This document shows positions 52,585 through 62,736 of a stretch of 64,000 bases of DNA, piece by piece. The notes below the pieces were generated by a model. That model was not told where the DNA came from, searched no databases, and saw only the letters and a list, made by a program, of their open reading frames with translations. Location: positions 1,897,740-1,961,739 of the forward strand of contig NZ_AP018341.1 in assembly GCF_003574135.1 (NCBI RefSeq), read 5' to 3'. Position numbers and translations under genes: made by a program. Numbering within the stretch: the first letter of the stretch is position 1; each line of letters begins with the position of its first letter. This DNA comes from a cyanobacterium endosymbiont of Rhopalodia gibberula (lineage in GTDB: Bacteria; Cyanobacteriota; Cyanobacteriia; Cyanobacteriales; Microcystaceae).

Positions 52585-52591
52585 CATAAAT

Positions 52592-55174
52592 TTATTCCTC
52601 TTCACCTTCGTTTACTTCGTTACTTTCTCCCTCTTGGGCGGCTTGAGGAACTAACGCAACAGCAGCAATTGCGTCATCATCGTCTAACCTTTGTACCCGA
52701 ACTCCCGTAGCCATACGAGATTGCAGAGAAATAGCATTAACCGCTTGACGAATAATAATCCCTCGGTTAGACACAATCATCAACTCGTTATCTTCATTCA
52801 CAATATGCAACGATGCTAAACGATCAGTTTTAGATTTAAACTTAATGGCTTTTACCCCCATTCCTGCACGATTTTGAAGACGGAATTTATTAACAGGAAC
52901 CCGCTTTCCATACCCTCCATTAGTAATAGCTAATACCCACGGGCCACCAGTGGTTTTTTCAGTTTCGAGTAATTCTTCGGTTTCGAGTAATTCTTCGTCT
53001 TCCTCCTCTTGTGCATTCTCTATTCCGACTATCACTTGACTTGAAAGAATATCCATACTAATGAAGTTATCGTCTGACTTTAACTTCATGGCTTTAACTC
53101 CTCGTGTGGATCGTCCTAGGGGTCGCAATTGCTGGTGATTAGCGTGAAAATGAATGGCCATTCCCTGGCGTGTCCCAATAATAATGCTATCTTCTGCCCT
53201 GGCCAGTCTTACCCAACGCAGTTGATCTCCTTCTCCTAAAGAAATAGCAATTAACCCGTTGGCGCGAATATTACTAAAGGCGGCTAAGGCTGTTTTTTTG
53301 ATGTATCCTTTACGAGTCAACATAATGAGATATATATCTTCGCTAAACTCACTGACCGCTACAATAGAGGTGATTTTTTCGTCTTTGGGAATGGGTAACA
53401 TTTGGACTATGGGCACTCCCCTGGCGGTTCGAGAGGCCGCGGGAATTTGATAAGCAGGAATACCATAGACGACACCGCGATCACTAAAAAATAGCACTTG
53501 ATTGTGGTCACAACAGCTTAAGAAATGTTCTACTACATCATTTTCTTTTATTTTTGCTGCTGCTTTACCCCGCGTTGCCCGACTTTGCGCTCCAAAGGTA
53601 CTGACAGGCATCCGTTTAATGTATCCTTGTTCTGTAAGGAGAATGATAGCTTGCTCATTAGCAATTAAATCAGTATCAATGATTTCTCCGTCGTCACGGA
53701 TGATTTCAGTACAACGAGAGGTAGCATGGATAGATTTAATTTGCCCGAGTTCTTCTTTGATAATAGTTTCGATACGTTCGCGCTTAGCTAAAATATCTTG
53801 TAAATCGGCGATTTTTGTCTGCAGTTCTTTGTGTTCAGCGTGAATCTTATCAGCTTCTAAAGCAGTAAGACGACGCAGTTGCATTTGTAAAATAGCGTCT
53901 GCTTGAACCACAGAAAGACTAAATTGTTCAACTAACTCTTCTTTGGCAGTGACTGTATCAGCAGCTTGACGAATTAACCGAATAACTGCATCTAAGTTAT
54001 CCAAGGCGATTAGTAACCCTTGTAATAGATGATCCCTTTCTTCAGCTTTGCGTAACTCGTATTTAGTTCGTTTAGTGATGGTCTCGATACGAAAATCAAG
54101 GAAAACTTGAAGAAACTCTTTTAGAGTAAGTAATTGTGGTTCTCCATTGACTAATGCCAGCATATTAGCCCCAAAATTGCTTTGAATTGGGGTTTGTTTA
54201 TAAAGGTTATTGAGAACAACACGGGGATAAGCATCCCGCTTGAGTTCAATTACAATCCGCATTCCTTCGCGATCACTCTCGTCTCGAATATCAGAGATCC
54301 CTTCAATACGTTTATCGTTAACTAGATCAGCAATTCGTTCAATTAAAGCTGCTTTGTTAGTTTGATAAGGTAATTGGGTGACGATAATAGCTTCGCGATC
54401 AGGTTTTCCCTTTTGTTCAACGGTGGCAATAGTAGCCACCCCTCGCATGGTAATTGAACCACGTCCAGTGGTGTAAGCATCCTTAATACCTGATCTTCCC
54501 AATATTTGTCCTCCAGTGGGGAAATCGGGTCCAGGAATAATTTTTCTCAGTTTTACCTCTTCTATTTCTGGTTCATCGATCAAAGCTACGGTTCCATCGA
54601 TCAATTCTCCTAAGTTATGGGGAGGTATATTAGTCGCCATTCCTACTGCAATTCCAGAAGAACCATTAAGTAGTAATTGGGGAATCCTAGCCGGAAGCAC
54701 GACAGGTTCTTGTTGCGAACCGTCAAAGTTGTCAGCGAAATCGACTGTTTCTGATTCAATATCTCTTAATAAAGCATTCGTTGATAACGATTGTAGACGA
54801 CACTCCGTATAACGCATAGCTGCAGGGGGATCATTATCTACTGACCCAAAATTTCCATGCCCTTCAATTAGTGGATTTCGCATGGAAAAATTCTGCGCCA
54901 TCCTTACTAGTGCATCATAAACGGCTGTATCCCCGTGGGGGTGATATTTTCCTAAGACTTCTCCGACCACCCTTGCACACTTTCGGAAAGGGCGTTCAGG
55001 GATCAACCCTAGTTCGTACATGGCGTAGAGAATACGACGGTGGACTGGCTTTAACCCATCTCTAGCATCAGGTAATGCTCGTCCTACAATGACGCTCATG
55101 GCGTATTCCAAGTAAGAACGGGACATTTCATTACTCAAGTCTGTGAGAATAATCCGATCTTGAGAGGCAGTCAT
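52592..55174 (-). CDS. gyrA: DNA gyrase subunit A
   Basis: 860 residues. DNA breakage and reunion subunit of gyrase. Catalytic Tyr122 in [10 protein letters not shown]; the quinolone-resistance region reads [19 protein letters not shown], with Thr at the position of E. coli Ser83 and Asp87 kept. The C-terminal DNA-wrapping pinwheel begins at about residue 500; the GyrA-box is the relaxed cyanobacterial form [10 protein letters not shown]. In blade loops at about 725-745 an acidic insert contains a duplicated ELLETE ([19 protein letters not shown]), produced by a tandem 18-bp repeat. Ends in an acidic tail ([11 protein letters not shown]). Convergent with gyrB; the hairpin after its stop is a likely terminator. 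Confidence 0.97.
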   Translation of the reverse strand: MTASQDRIILTDLSNEMSRSYLEYAMSVIVGRALPDARDGLKPVHRRILYAMYELGLIPERPFRKCARVVGEVLGKYHPHGDTAVYDALVRMAQNFSMRNPLIEGHGNFGSVDNDPPAAMRYTECRLQSLSTNALLRDIESETVDFADNFDGSQQEPVVLPARIPQLLLNGSSGIAVGMATNIPPHNLGELIDGTVALIDEPEIEEVKLRKIIPGPDFPTGGQILGRSGIKDAYTTGRGSITMRGVATIATVEQKGKPDREAIIVTQLPYQTNKAALIERIADLVNDKRIEGISDIRDESDREGMRIVIELKRDAYPRVVLNNLYKQTPIQSNFGANMLALVNGEPQLLTLKEFLQVFLDFRIETITKRTKYELRKAEERDHLLQGLLIALDNLDAVIRLIRQAADTVTAKEELVEQFSLSVVQADAILQMQLRRLTALEADKIHAEHKELQTKIADLQDILAKRERIETIIKEELGQIKSIHATSRCTEIIRDDGEIIDTDLIANEQAIILLTEQGYIKRMPVSTFGAQSRATRGKAAAKIKENDVVEHFLSCCDHNQVLFFSDRGVVYGIPAYQIPAASRTARGVPIVQMLPIPKDEKITSIVAVSEFSEDIYLIMLTRKGYIKKTALAAFSNIRANGLIAISLGEGDQLRWVRLARAEDSIIIGTRQGMAIHFHANHQQLRPLGRSTRGVKAMKLKSDDNFISMDILSSQVIVGIENAQEEEDEELLETEELLETEKTTGGPWVLAITNGGYGKRVPVNKFRLQNRAGMGVKAIKFKSKTDRLASLHIVNEDNELMIVSNRGIIIRQAVNAISLQSRMATGVRVQRLDDDDAIAAVALVPQAAQEGESNEVNEGEEE
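52962..52997. repeat. Tandem 18-bp duplication inside gyrA
   Basis: GTTTCGAGTAATTCTTCG occurs twice in direct succession (52962-52979, 52980-52997), adding six residues to an acidic loop of GyrA without breaking the frame. Looks like recent replication slippage. Confidence 0.85.
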
Positions 55175-55316
55175 AGGGTAATCAACTCCATTAAAGGTTG
55201 CAGATTAAGAGAATATTGTCTTAAAAAGAGACAAAAAAGGCCTAACTAAAGGCCTAATTTTAATTCAGATAATTAGATTTATTTTTATATCCTTTCATAT
55301 TTTAACATAACTACAC

Positions 55317-55352
55317 CCCAAATAATAGGTTCTACCTAATCTATTATTTGGG
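55317..55352. repeat. Inverted repeat, 12-bp arms, upstream of gyrA
   Basis: CCCAAATAATAG (55317-55328) and 55341-55352 are exact complements with a 12-nt loop, 143 bp upstream of the gyrA start. Possible regulatory hairpin or relic terminator. Confidence 0.4.
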
Positions 55353-55987
55353 TAAAATTAACACTCTAATGAAGAAATAACAGAGAATAGATTTTAACTT
55401 TCTAGTTTTCTGATTAAATCAATAATTAATTGACTTTCCTCTTTTAAGAAAGTTAAAATTATTTCCATTTTATTTCCCTAGTACTCTCCAGCTATTTTGA
55501 TATTATTAAAGTTTTACTAACCCTAATAATATCAAAGTCGAAAATATAAAGATAAAGTTTGATTATTAATAATTAGCTTGTCAAAAACTATAATTAGTGT
55601 ATAAACACTATTATAATAGGTTTTGTGTTTAAACTTAATCAAACTAAATTCAATACCTCCACTTAGTTTATTGCTATCGCATCAAATACTAAACTTAGTT
55701 TAATAAATGAAATTTTAAATTTGGAAAATACTAATATAACCCATTATTGTATTTTCATTCTTTTAATTTTTTTTAAAAAAATAGCAGTAAGTGAGTTTTT
55801 ATTAAAATTTAATCGTTAAAAAATAAATTAATTGTAAGCAATTATCTTAAGATAAAAACTATTTTTTTAAAAAAAATTATTGTAGTTAAATAAAATTTAA
55901 TCAATATGGAAATAAATCCACAAGAAAGTTTAGTTTTTTAAAAAAAACTCTGATATATTTAATGTAATTAAAGTAAATTGCTAACTA

Positions 55988-56034
55988 TTTACTATCATTA
56001 AATGATTTTTTTTAAATCATATAATGATAGTAAA
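55988..56034. repeat. Near-perfect 21-bp hairpin
   Basis: Arms 55988-56008 and 56014-56034 pair over 21 positions with one mismatch and a 5-nt all-T loop. AT-rich. Isolated in gene-free DNA; short mobile-element debris or relic terminator. Confidence 0.45.
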
Positions 56035-56444
56035 TCTAGATAAAGTAGTGCAAGTAAAATTTATAAAAACAAGAATATCTGAAGAAATAGTAAAATTGTC
56101 AGAAGTTTTATTGAAAAATATTCTTACAAAAATTGAGAAGGTGAATATAAATCTTAAAAATTTTTATGAAAATATCATGAATAAATTAATCCTATTAAGT
56201 AAGTTGGAGTAGTAGCATAGTAGATATATATTTTCTGATGAAATAAGTTAATGCCGAATTAGATCATCAAAAAAATTTTTAACTAGAAGCTAAAGAGCTC
56301 GTATATATTATTTTTTTTCTTAAAAAGAAAAAATTATGTCAAGATTAAATAAAAGTAAATATATCTTATCTAAGATTAAGATTTAAGCAAATAACAAAGG
56401 ACTAAAGCAAGCTAGATGTATAAAATTTCACTAATCCTTTTATA

Positions 56445-56635
56445 AATATCCTAATTTAAATAAAATCAAAGAAATTATTGTCTATTTTGACTAAGAAACA
56501 ACTAAAAAGATAGTAAAAGGTGTTAATAATAACTTGAAGTTAATTAAAAGTAGATCTTAATAGGTCGAGAAACATCTTCAATATTTAATTATGAAGCTTC
56601 TTGAGTTAGCATGTTACTGGCTGATTTTGTATGAT
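56445..56635 (+). pseudogene. ISL3-type transposase relic
   Basis: The plus strand reads KYPNLNKIKEIIVYFD*ETT, then KKIVKGVNNNLKLIKSRS, and after a one-base shift RSRNIFNI*L*SFLS*H. This matches the C-terminal end of ISL3-family transposases (VVEGINNKLKLIKRxGYGFR followed by NFxNFRLRxLLSW). Several stops and a frameshift; the rest of the element is not visible. Confidence 0.5.
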
Positions 56636-56779
56636 CAGTTTGGTCTAACGAAAATTTAGACAGGTTTTGTTCTTTATTTACCTAACCTTTTAATATCTCT
56701 TAGAATTAATGATTCCATCGAAATGCTCAATTCTGATGATACTTAATATGATAAGTTGGATTTAAATATTAATAATTAA

Positions 56780-59182
56780 CTATTTTAAATAAGCAATAGT
56801 TACTCCTGAGCCGCCTTCATTTTGAGGTGCTAATTCAAACTTATCTATTTGGGGATGTAGCTTTAAAAATTCATGAACCCCTTGACGTAGTTTTCCAGTT
56901 CCTTTGCCATGGATAACCCATAAAACCCCTGATTTAGTGGCTTTGGAAATTGCATTTTCTAAATTTGATTCTGCTTCAGCAATGCGACTTCCTCGAATAT
57001 CTAAAGTATTTTGGGATGTTTTAATCATCGGAATATATTGAGATTTTTCAGTTTTTAATGAAGTAGCAATAGGGACTTTTCTTTTCGCAATAACTTCAAC
57101 TTTTTTCCCATCTAAAGATTCAATCTTAGTGAAAGAAACGGTCATTTTCATTAATCCAAAACGCACAGTAACTTCTTCCTGTGCTTCATCTATTGCTAAT
57201 ACATCTGCTGTCTGTCCAAATCTTGGTAGTTTAATTGTTTCCCCAACTTGGGGCTTATAAGCAGGTTTACATTGTTCCAGTTTAGATAATTGACGTTCAC
57301 CAATTTCTCGTAAAGTAGCCGTAGCTTTTTGTGCTTGTTGTCCTGTTTGTTTTCCCTTTTGCAATTGACGAATAACTTGAGCAATTTCTTCTTTCGCCTG
57401 GGCAATCGCTTTTTGAACTTCTTGTTCTTGATATTGTTTCAACGACTGTTCTCGTTGTTGCAACGATGAAGCTTTTTCTAAAACTTCTGTATAAAACTTC
57501 TTAGTTTGTTGTAACAAGTTACTAGCTTCTTGTGCTTTTTGTTCCTGTTCTCGTCGTTGTTTTTCTAACCCGGCAATAACTTCATTAATTTCTTCAGAGA
57601 ACCCTCCAATGCGAGTTTTAGCCTCTTCAATAATTTCCATTTGTAACCCCAATCGACCAGCAATAGTTAGGGCATTAGAACGCCCTGGAATCCCCCACAA
57701 TAAACGATAAGTAGGAGAAAGGGTTCGATCATCAAATTCTACTGACGCATTCTCAAAACGGTCATCTTGATATTTTAACGTTTTCAATTCCCCATAATGA
57801 GTACTGGCAATGGTAAGTAAAGCATGATCAGCCAAATAATGAAGAAGAGCGACCGCTAATGCACTTCCTTCTGCAGGATCAGTTCCTGCACCTACTTCAT
57901 CAAGGAGGACAAGAGAAAAAGAGGGGGCAAGGGAGAGAGTGGTTGTCAGAGATTCTAGAATACGGACAATGCGGCGGATATGACCTGAAAAAGTGGATAA
58001 ACTTTGCTCAATTGACTGTTCATCTCCAATATCTGCTAAAATTTGTCTAAACCAAGGGATTTTTACAGGTTCTCTGGCAGGAATGAATAAACCTACTTTA
58101 GCCATCAAAGCAGCTAAACCGATGGTTTTTAGAGTAACGGTTTTGCCTCCTGTGTTAGGTCCGGTGATTGCTACAACTCGAATTTTTGGATCAACCTGAA
58201 CATTTATGGGAACAACAGGAGAACCTTGTTCGTGCTGTTGTTGCCAAACAAGCAGAGGATGACGTAGTTGCCGCAGAGTTATCAACTCTCCTTCAGTTGG
58301 GTCAATAAATTCTGGAGCATTTCCTTCTAAATATAAGCTATAAAGAGCTTTAGCCGTTGTTAAGTCAAGAACAGTAGCTATTCCAAGTAAATAGTCTAGT
58401 TCACTGTAAATAAGAGCAACTTGTTCGGTTAAAGCACGCAAAATAGCTTCTATTTCTACCTGTTCTTGACGTAAATATTGACGGCGTTGGTTACCCCATT
58501 GTACGATGGAACTTGGCTCAACATAAATAGTTGCTCCTGTACTAGAGGTATCGTGAACAATACCTCTAATCTGGTCCCTTTTTGGAGCTTTTACAGGAAT
58601 TACAAAGCGATCACCCCGTTGGGTAATAACAGCTTCTTGGACTGCTCCCCCTTGTTGGTGGATAATATTTTGGAGTTTCTGATAAATTTGATCGCGGACG
58701 TCTTTAAGATTTTGACGAATCTCTCCTAATTTGACACTAGCGCGATCAGCGACTTTTCCTGCTTCGTCAATACAATGGTTAATTTTCTGCTCTAATTCAG
58801 GATAAGTCCGAATATCTGCCACTAATTTTTCCAAAATAGGACAATCTTCTTGATTATTGATTATTCTCCGCAGTCTCCTCACCCCGGCTAAAGTGGTAGC
58901 AATATTAAGCAATTCCTGTCCAGAAAGTATTCCTCCTAATTTAGCTCGTTCTAGAGAGTCTCCAATATCAGTGATCCCATCAAAAGACCATTGAACTTCT
59001 AAACTCTGTTCTAAACGATAAATTTCTTTGGTTTGGGCTAATAATTGCTTACTTTCTTCAATAGAATCGGGAATCGATAGTTTCCTGGCGGCTAACACTC
59101 CTAGTTTTGTCTCGGCAAAGGTAGACAGGTGTTGACAGAGTCGAGGCCATTCGAGAAGGTTTAAGGTTTCTTGTTGAATCAA
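56780..59182 (-). CDS. mutS2: Endonuclease MutS2
   Basis: 800 residues. MutS2 binds branched DNA to suppress recombination, and in some bacteria acts on collided ribosomes through its Smr domain. Domains: N-terminal clamp/lever helices (1-300); MutS ATPase with Walker A GPNTGGKTVTLKT (about 339-351), Walker B LVLLDEVGAGTDPAEGSALA and STHYGELK; long coiled coil (about 510-620, QRREQEQKAQEASNLLQQTK); KOW-like segment PRFGQTADVLAIDEAQEEVT; and Smr domain (about 720-800) with LDIRGSR, VIHGKGTGKLRQGV and SGVTIAYLK. All motifs are intact. Transcribed away from the gap before murD. Confidence 0.96.
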   Translation of the reverse strand: MIQQETLNLLEWPRLCQHLSTFAETKLGVLAARKLSIPDSIEESKQLLAQTKEIYRLEQSLEVQWSFDGITDIGDSLERAKLGGILSGQELLNIATTLAGVRRLRRIINNQEDCPILEKLVADIRTYPELEQKINHCIDEAGKVADRASVKLGEIRQNLKDVRDQIYQKLQNIIHQQGGAVQEAVITQRGDRFVIPVKAPKRDQIRGIVHDTSSTGATIYVEPSSIVQWGNQRRQYLRQEQVEIEAILRALTEQVALIYSELDYLLGIATVLDLTTAKALYSLYLEGNAPEFIDPTEGELITLRQLRHPLLVWQQQHEQGSPVVPINVQVDPKIRVVAITGPNTGGKTVTLKTIGLAALMAKVGLFIPAREPVKIPWFRQILADIGDEQSIEQSLSTFSGHIRRIVRILESLTTTLSLAPSFSLVLLDEVGAGTDPAEGSALAVALLHYLADHALLTIASTHYGELKTLKYQDDRFENASVEFDDRTLSPTYRLLWGIPGRSNALTIAGRLGLQMEIIEEAKTRIGGFSEEINEVIAGLEKQRREQEQKAQEASNLLQQTKKFYTEVLEKASSLQQREQSLKQYQEQEVQKAIAQAKEEIAQVIRQLQKGKQTGQQAQKATATLREIGERQLSKLEQCKPAYKPQVGETIKLPRFGQTADVLAIDEAQEEVTVRFGLMKMTVSFTKIESLDGKKVEVIAKRKVPIATSLKTEKSQYIPMIKTSQNTLDIRGSRIAEAESNLENAISKATKSGVLWVIHGKGTGKLRQGVHEFLKLHPQIDKFELAPQNEGGSGVTIAYLK

Positions 59183-60337
59183 AACTTAACGTAAGAATAG
59201 TAAATAAAAAAACTTCTGTTTTTACAATGTAACTAATGTTGTTTATAGTGCCAAAGTCAACTGGAAAATTTCAAGGCAGTCTACTCAAGACTATATAAAT
59301 CACAGACAACTTGATTACGTTTACGTTCCTTAGCTAAATAAGAAAGCTCTATCCATCTTAAGTTATCAACTTTTCCGTTAATGTTTTCCTGTCCCAAAAT
59401 CGTAGCTACCACCCTTAGACTTATAGTAACATGATTATTGTACAGATAAGAAATTATGAAGGGTTGTTGTAGTGTTTACCTGTTGTTGTATTAATTTATG
59501 TCGGGTGTTTACCTTATTACCATGAGTATTTTGTGAAAAAGTAGCGATTTTCCCTTTTTTTAGGGTAAACTACTAAATCTGCTGGACAATTGACGACTGC
59601 ACAAATGGTTTTCTAAATAATTTATAGCTAATAATTTTTTTATTGACGATAATAAAAATAATTATACAGTTTAAAATAATCTATAAATAACATATAATTT
59701 ACGAGCAAGCAAACTTTTTCTTTACACTGTTCTTTAACTTATTTTTTTTATACGGCGATAGTTTACCCATTGCGTTAATCCTTCTAAAATTATTAGAACC
59801 TCTGATTTTTATTAGTTTATTTTCGATTAATTACTGATTATAGATATTGAAATCTTATCAAGAGTTAAATAATACAATTTATATCTTTTTATTTGAAAAG
59901 TTTTTAATTTATTAGTTTTTAACTTTCGATATTAATGATATTAGCAGCGATTTTACATTTTTTATGAATTAATTGTTGAGTTTTTAAAAGATTCATAATT
60001 ACATATATTAGATATTTAAGTATCTCTAGTCTAACAATAAGATAAATCAAAATTTATCTTATACAGAACTTACTTTATATCATAAATAACTATATATTAT
60101 CGTTCAAAAAATATATTGCTTGGTAAGTTTATATTGGAATGATATACATAGAAAATATTAAAATTTTTAGGTTATTTTTTGTTATTTTATTAGTCAATTA
60201 TTAGTAATATAATAGTCATTAATCAGTTAATCAGAAAAAATACTTGAATAGTATTGCTGAAAAATTATAGTAAAAATGATAGTTATTTTGATAAAATCAA
60301 GACTACTTTAATCAGGGATAGGTGCAACATTAGGCTT
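59183..60337. other. AT-rich gap between mutS2 and murD
   Basis: 1.15 kb. The part near mutS2 carries a coding-like minus-strand frame (59281-59472). Around 59470-59512 GTGTTTACC occurs twice. From 59560 to 60250 almost pure A/T with nothing recognisable. The murD promoter must lie near its end. Confidence 0.45.
59281..59472 (-). pseudogene. Open frame lacking a start codon, possibly a gene relic
   Basis: 63 sense codons: LQQPFIISYLYNNHVTISLR, VVATILGQENINGKVDNLRW and IELSYLAKERKRNQVVCDLY ending SLE and TAG. The amino acid mix and helix (YLAKERKRNQVVCDLYSL) look genuinely coding, but no ATG, and no GTG or TTG before residue 21, is in frame. It is probably the C-terminal end of a gene whose front has been lost or shifted. 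Family not recognised. Confidence 0.35.
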
Positions 60338-61690
60338 ATGGCCATTGCTTATATTATTGGACTAGGAAGATCAGGAATTGCCGCAGCTAGAGTACTGAAA
60401 ACAGACGGATGGGAAGTAGTTCTGAGTGATCGCGCTAACTCTTTACCCCTACAACAAACTCGACGGATCTTAGAACAAGAAGGGATTACGGTTAAATTAG
60501 GACATGAACTAACGTTGATAACGACAGACTCACCTGACTTAATTGTAGTCAGTCCAGGGGTTCCTTTTGATATTCCTTTTTTGGTAGAAGCGCGCGCTCA
60601 CGGTATTGATGTTATTGGAGAATTGGAATTAGCTTGGCGATATTTACACAGGTTTCCTTGGGTAGGAATCACGGGAACCAATGGGAAAACTACCACCACG
60701 GCCCTAACAGCGTCAATTTTTAAAACATCAGGACTCAATGCCCCCTCTTGCGGCAACATTGGTCATGCTGCTTGCGAGCTTGTTCTATCTTTAGAGAAAT
60801 TTGATTGGATTATAGCTGAAGTTAGTAGTTATCAAGGAGAGTCTTTGAGAAGATTAGCCCCAAAAATTGGTATTTGGACAACTTTTACGGCTGATCATCT
60901 TGACCGTCATAAAACCCTAGATAATTATTATGCTATCAAAGCATCTATCCTACATCGGTGTGAATATCAAATCCTTAATGGAGATGATCCTCATTTACAT
61001 CAAGTGGGATTAAATCAGTGGGCCAATGCCTATTGGACGACTACTAAAGGAAAGGATCATTTACTCTGCACTCCTTCTAAGGGGATCTACGTTCAAGATA
61101 ATTGGATAGTCGCTTTTGGGGAATTAATCGCGCCTTTGAATCTCTTTAAAATGGTGGGGTCTCACAATCAACAAAACTTATTAATGGCAGTAGGAGCAGC
61201 ACGATTAGCAGGAATTGAAAAAGGGGCGATTGCTCAGGCAATTCCTGAATTTAAAGGAGTTCCTCATCGCCTAGAATTAATTTGTAATGTGCGGGGAATT
61301 GACTTTATTAATGATAGTAAGGCAACGAATTATGATGCAGCAGAAGTTGGCTTAGTTTCCGTCAAATCTCCAGTAATTTTAGTGGCGGGGGGAAAAATAA
61401 AAGAAGGGGACAATGACCGTTGGATTAAACAAATTAAAAAAAAAGTTTCTACAGTTTTGTTAATTGGAGAGGCAGCCGAAATATTTTCTCAAAAGTTACA
61501 AGAGTCGGGATATGAAGCTTATGAAATAGTAGAAACTCTAGAAAATGCTGTTAAACGAGGATTAGAATTAGGACAGAAACAGAAGGTGAAAGTGGTATTA
61601 TTTTCTCCGGCTTGCGCTAGTTTTGATCAGTATCAAAGTTTTGAACATCGTGGTGATCATTTTCGACAACTCTGTCAAGAATTAAGTTAA
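60338..61690 (+). CDS. murD: UDP-N-acetylmuramoylalanine-D-glutamate ligase
   Basis: 450 residues from the ATG at 60338, which gives the usual cyanobacterial start MAIAYIIGLGRSGIAAARVL; the frame is open to a TTG at 60254 but the extra 28 residues are atypical. Adds D-glutamate to UDP-MurNAc-L-Ala in peptidoglycan synthesis. N-terminal Rossmann-like domain, ATP loop GITGTNGKTTTTALTASIFK (about 109-128), ADHLDRHKTLDNYYAIKASI, VPHRLELICNVRGIDFINDS and KATNYDAAEVGL, VAGGKIKEGDN, and the terminal SPACASFDQYQSFEHRGDHF. Convergent with secF, with only 8 bp between stops. Peptidoglycan synthesis is therefore retained. Confidence 0.96.
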   Translation: MAIAYIIGLGRSGIAAARVLKTDGWEVVLSDRANSLPLQQTRRILEQEGITVKLGHELTLITTDSPDLIVVSPGVPFDIPFLVEARAHGIDVIGELELAWRYLHRFPWVGITGTNGKTTTTALTASIFKTSGLNAPSCGNIGHAACELVLSLEKFDWIIAEVSSYQGESLRRLAPKIGIWTTFTADHLDRHKTLDNYYAIKASILHRCEYQILNGDDPHLHQVGLNQWANAYWTTTKGKDHLLCTPSKGIYVQDNWIVAFGELIAPLNLFKMVGSHNQQNLLMAVGAARLAGIEKGAIAQAIPEFKGVPHRLELICNVRGIDFINDSKATNYDAAEVGLVSVKSPVILVAGGKIKEGDNDRWIKQIKKKVSTVLLIGEAAEIFSQKLQESGYEAYEIVETLENAVKRGLELGQKQKVKVVLFSPACASFDQYQSFEHRGDHFRQLCQELS

Positions 61691-61698
61691 TGATTGCT

Positions 61699-62625
61699 TT
61701 AAGATCCTACTGAGGAAAGTGTTCGGTTACGCCACCAAGCTAATAGGGTACTAGCAATAAAAATACTTGAATAAGCCCCAGCAAGAAAACCAATAATCAA
61801 GGCGAGGGAAAAATATTTTAGGGTTTCTCCCCCAAATAAGAAAATAGCTAATAATGGTAATATGGTGGTAACACTAGTATTAATGGAACGGGCAAGACTC
61901 TGGTTGACGGAAGTTTCTACCGCTTCGTTGATGGAAATATCAGGTTTTTTTTCTATATTATCTCGAATGCGATCATAAATGACTACAGTATCATTAACTG
62001 AGAACCCAATTATTGTTAATAGAGCGACCAAAGATAGACTATCAACTTCAATTGCTGTAATTAGCCCTAACACAGCAAAGACTCCCACTGTAATGAAAAC
62101 ATCATGAAAGAGGGCAATAATTGCAAAGAAGGCATAATCAAATTGAAAGCGAACAGTAAGATAGACAATGATTCCGAAGAAAGCTACTAACAAAGCTAGG
62201 ATTCCTGACTTAAATAACTCTTGTCCCACTGTTGGACCTACTGTATCAATTTGAATGGTCTCAGGGTCAAATTGTCCAATTTTCTTATTTAAGATTTGTT
62301 GTAACTGAGTACGTTGGTCAACGTCGAGATTTTTACTCCTAATTGATAGAATGTTGTTTTCTAAAACCTGAATACTGCTGCCATTCAACCCCTGTTGAAC
62401 AAGAATTTCTCGAACTTTCCCTGTATCGATGGGCTGGTCACAGGTCCCTTCTGCCGCACAGACTAATTGTAACTGTAGTCGAGTTCCCCCTATAAAGTCT
62501 ATCCCTGGACGTACAGGCGAGTTGAAGGTGGAATAGGAAATTAACATCGCAATGATTCCACCAAGAATAAGAAATGTTGAAATCGACCACCATAGGCGTT
62601 CCCATTTAAGAATATGTAATTTCAT
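61699..62625 (-). CDS. secF: Protein-export membrane protein SecF
   Basis: 308 residues. With SecD it uses the proton gradient to complete protein translocation through SecYEG. Six membrane spans: one N-terminal (WWSISTFLILGGIIAMLIS), a periplasmic region with RPGIDFIGGTRLQLQL (about 39-130), then five clustered spans. The conserved motif is VDSLSLVALLTIIGFSVNDT and VVIYDRIRDN; the tail includes TLLALFLFGGETLKYFSLAL-like sequence. Located 111 bp downstream of secD on the same strand. Confidence 0.95.
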   Translation of the reverse strand: MKLHILKWERLWWSISTFLILGGIIAMLISYSTFNSPVRPGIDFIGGTRLQLQLVCAAEGTCDQPIDTGKVREILVQQGLNGSSIQVLENNILSIRSKNLDVDQRTQLQQILNKKIGQFDPETIQIDTVGPTVGQELFKSGILALLVAFFGIIVYLTVRFQFDYAFFAIIALFHDVFITVGVFAVLGLITAIEVDSLSLVALLTIIGFSVNDTVVIYDRIRDNIEKKPDISINEAVETSVNQSLARSINTSVTTILPLLAIFLFGGETLKYFSLALIIGFLAGAYSSIFIASTLLAWWRNRTLSSVGS

Positions 62626-62736
62626 TGTTTGGTAATCAATAAATTAGTAAACTGCAACAGTTAGGAAATTCATAAACAAAGTTTTTTTCTCTTCTCCTTT
62701 GAGGTTCTCACTAGTAAATTCAATTCGAGGAAAAAA

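Larger units (their letters stand above)
51394..52591. other. Gap between convergent gyrB and gyrA
   Basis: 1.2 kb, AT-rich, no gene or gene trace. Contains the gyrB hairpin (51396-51448), a 36-bp perfect palindrome (51614-51649) and a gyrA end hairpin (52555-52584). Confidence 0.55.
55175..56779. other. AT-rich gap between gyrA and mutS2
   Basis: 1.6 kb. Contains hairpins at 55317-55352 and 55988-56034 and an ISL3-type transposase relic at about 56445-56635. A 62-codon frame at 56024-56212 begins in a hairpin arm and is a Lys/Ile/Asn/Leu run; not called. Confidence 0.5.

Noticed and set aside
56024-56212. 62-codon frame on the plus strand
   Set aside because: Lys/Ile/Asn/Leu run starting inside a hairpin arm; no ribosome site or recognisable family.
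59470-59512. GTGTTTACC occurring twice near 59.5 kb as a short tandem repeat array
   Set aside because: Only two copies with unlike spacers; too little to call a repeat family.
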